Assembly (NCBI RefSeq): GCF_042678405.1
Contig: NZ_JBHTLI010000001.1
Location: forward strand, 1,736,001-1,800,000
Length of the DNA: 64,000 nt
Reading direction: 5' to 3'
Origin: Salegentibacter_A chungangensis
GTDB taxonomy: Bacteria > Bacteroidota > Bacteroidia > Flavobacteriales > Flavobacteriaceae
The notes under the pieces are model-generated. The model had not been told where the DNA came from. It made no database searches and saw nothing but the letters and a program-made list of their open reading frames with translations. Every line of letters begins with the position of its first letter. Within the stretch, counting starts at the first letter, position 1. Positions 63,735-64,000 of the stretch are shown in pieces. The position numbers and the translations under genes are program-made.

Positions 63735-64000
63735 ATGAAAAAGTTAATAATTGCAGTAATCGCCGCCTTAATGCCTTTTATGACAACGGCACAGTCTTTC
63801 GAGAAATATGAAAATATGAAAGACGTTGATGCGATGATCGTGACCAGTAAAATGTTCAAGATGCTGGCCAAAGTAGACCTGAGTGACACCGATCCTGAGG
63901 CTAAACAGTATATCAAGTTAATTGAAAACCTGGACCAGATAAGAGTTTTTACATCCAAAGACACTAAGGTGAGAAATCAAATGGCTAACGATGTAAAAAG
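63735..64000 (+). CDS. DUF4252 protein, 3'-truncated by window edge
   Basis: The visible 88 residues begin with a signal peptide (MKKLIIAVIAALMPFMTTAQ) and continue with MKDVDAMIVTSKMFKMLAKV and IKLIENLDQIRVFTS, typical of DUF4252. Function is unknown. It follows the putative anti-sigma gene by 11 bp, an arrangement I associate with flavobacterial ECF operons. Confidence 0.85.
   Translation, partial: MKKLIIAVIAALMPFMTTAQSFEKYENMKDVDAMIVTSKMFKMLAKVDLSDTDPEAKQYIKLIENLDQIRVFTSKDTKVRNQMANDVK

Noticed and set aside
1..64000. tRNA, rRNA, CRISPR array, prophage or transposase genes
   Set aside because: Looked for on both strands by eye; no cloverleaf-like block, regularly spaced repeat, integrase or transposase was recognised.

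Overview
The window looks like a chromosomal segment of a marine-type member of the Flavobacteriaceae (Bacteroidota), probably in or near the Gramella/Salegentibacter group. This rests on the protein families seen (GlmU-family protein, DUF4199, DUF4252, type B L31, sensor-of-ECF proteins, BtuG-like lipoprotein), on TAnnTTTG-type promoters with a -33 TTTG/TTG, on weak ribosome-binding sites and on frequent TTG/GTG starts. The genus is an inference. I see no rRNA, tRNA, CRISPR array, prophage or classical insertion sequence. Most of the window is ordinary, densely packed core genome.

Layout. 1-3.6 kb: end of an FG-GAP/VCBS repeat protein, a vanadium-haloperoxidase/PAP2-like lipoprotein and a membrane-anchored SRPBCC/GyrI-like protein. 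3.6-9.5 kb: lipid kinase, App1-type phosphatase, Tex, M28 peptidase, YtxH protein. 9.7-16.7 kb: an osmotic-stress-like block with a fused trehalose-6-phosphate synthase/phosphatase, a divergent GH15 enzyme and two MscS-type channels. 16.8-25.2 kb: fatty-acid beta-oxidation (acyl-CoA dehydrogenase, thiolase, HAD/hydratase fusion, MarR regulator, acyl-CoA ligase), interrupted by a four-helix-bundle (IVS/S23-like) gene flanked by inverted repeats. 25.3-31.5 kb: purL, an RsmB-type methyltransferase and a YCF48-like lipoprotein. 31.6-33.2 kb: an ECF sigma operon. 33.2-33.5 kb: a gene-free stretch with a chain of hairpins ending in a terminator, a candidate small RNA. 33.5-38.6 kb: MsbA-like ABC exporter, phosphosugar mutase, GT2, DUF4199. 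38.7-48.1 kb: L31, GlmU-family protein, MtaB, GNAT, pirin, hydrolase, lytic transglycosylase, cardiolipin synthase, thioredoxin-fold protein, TPR protein, L34. 48.2-54.8 kb: carB, DUF423, a SBF-like transporter, thioesterase, RmuC. 54.9-61.1 kb: a corrinoid uptake locus. 61.1-64 kb: S41 peptidase and a second ECF sigma operon running off the end with DUF4252.

How the genes work together. The clearest integrated system is vitamin B12 uptake: a cobalamin riboswitch precedes a TonB-dependent receptor and a BtuG-like surface lipoprotein, and a BtuF-BtuC-BtuD-like ABC transporter is transcribed divergently. The second is fatty-acid degradation, where an 18-bp palindrome next to a promoter-like -7 box lies upstream of marR and is a good candidate operator. 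The trehalose and MscS genes form a plausible osmoadaptation block. The most unusual items are the inverted-repeat-flanked four-helix-bundle insertion between thiolase and acyl-CoA dehydrogenase, and the candidate sRNA at about 33.36-33.50 kb. No large, clearly undescribed multi-gene system was found.
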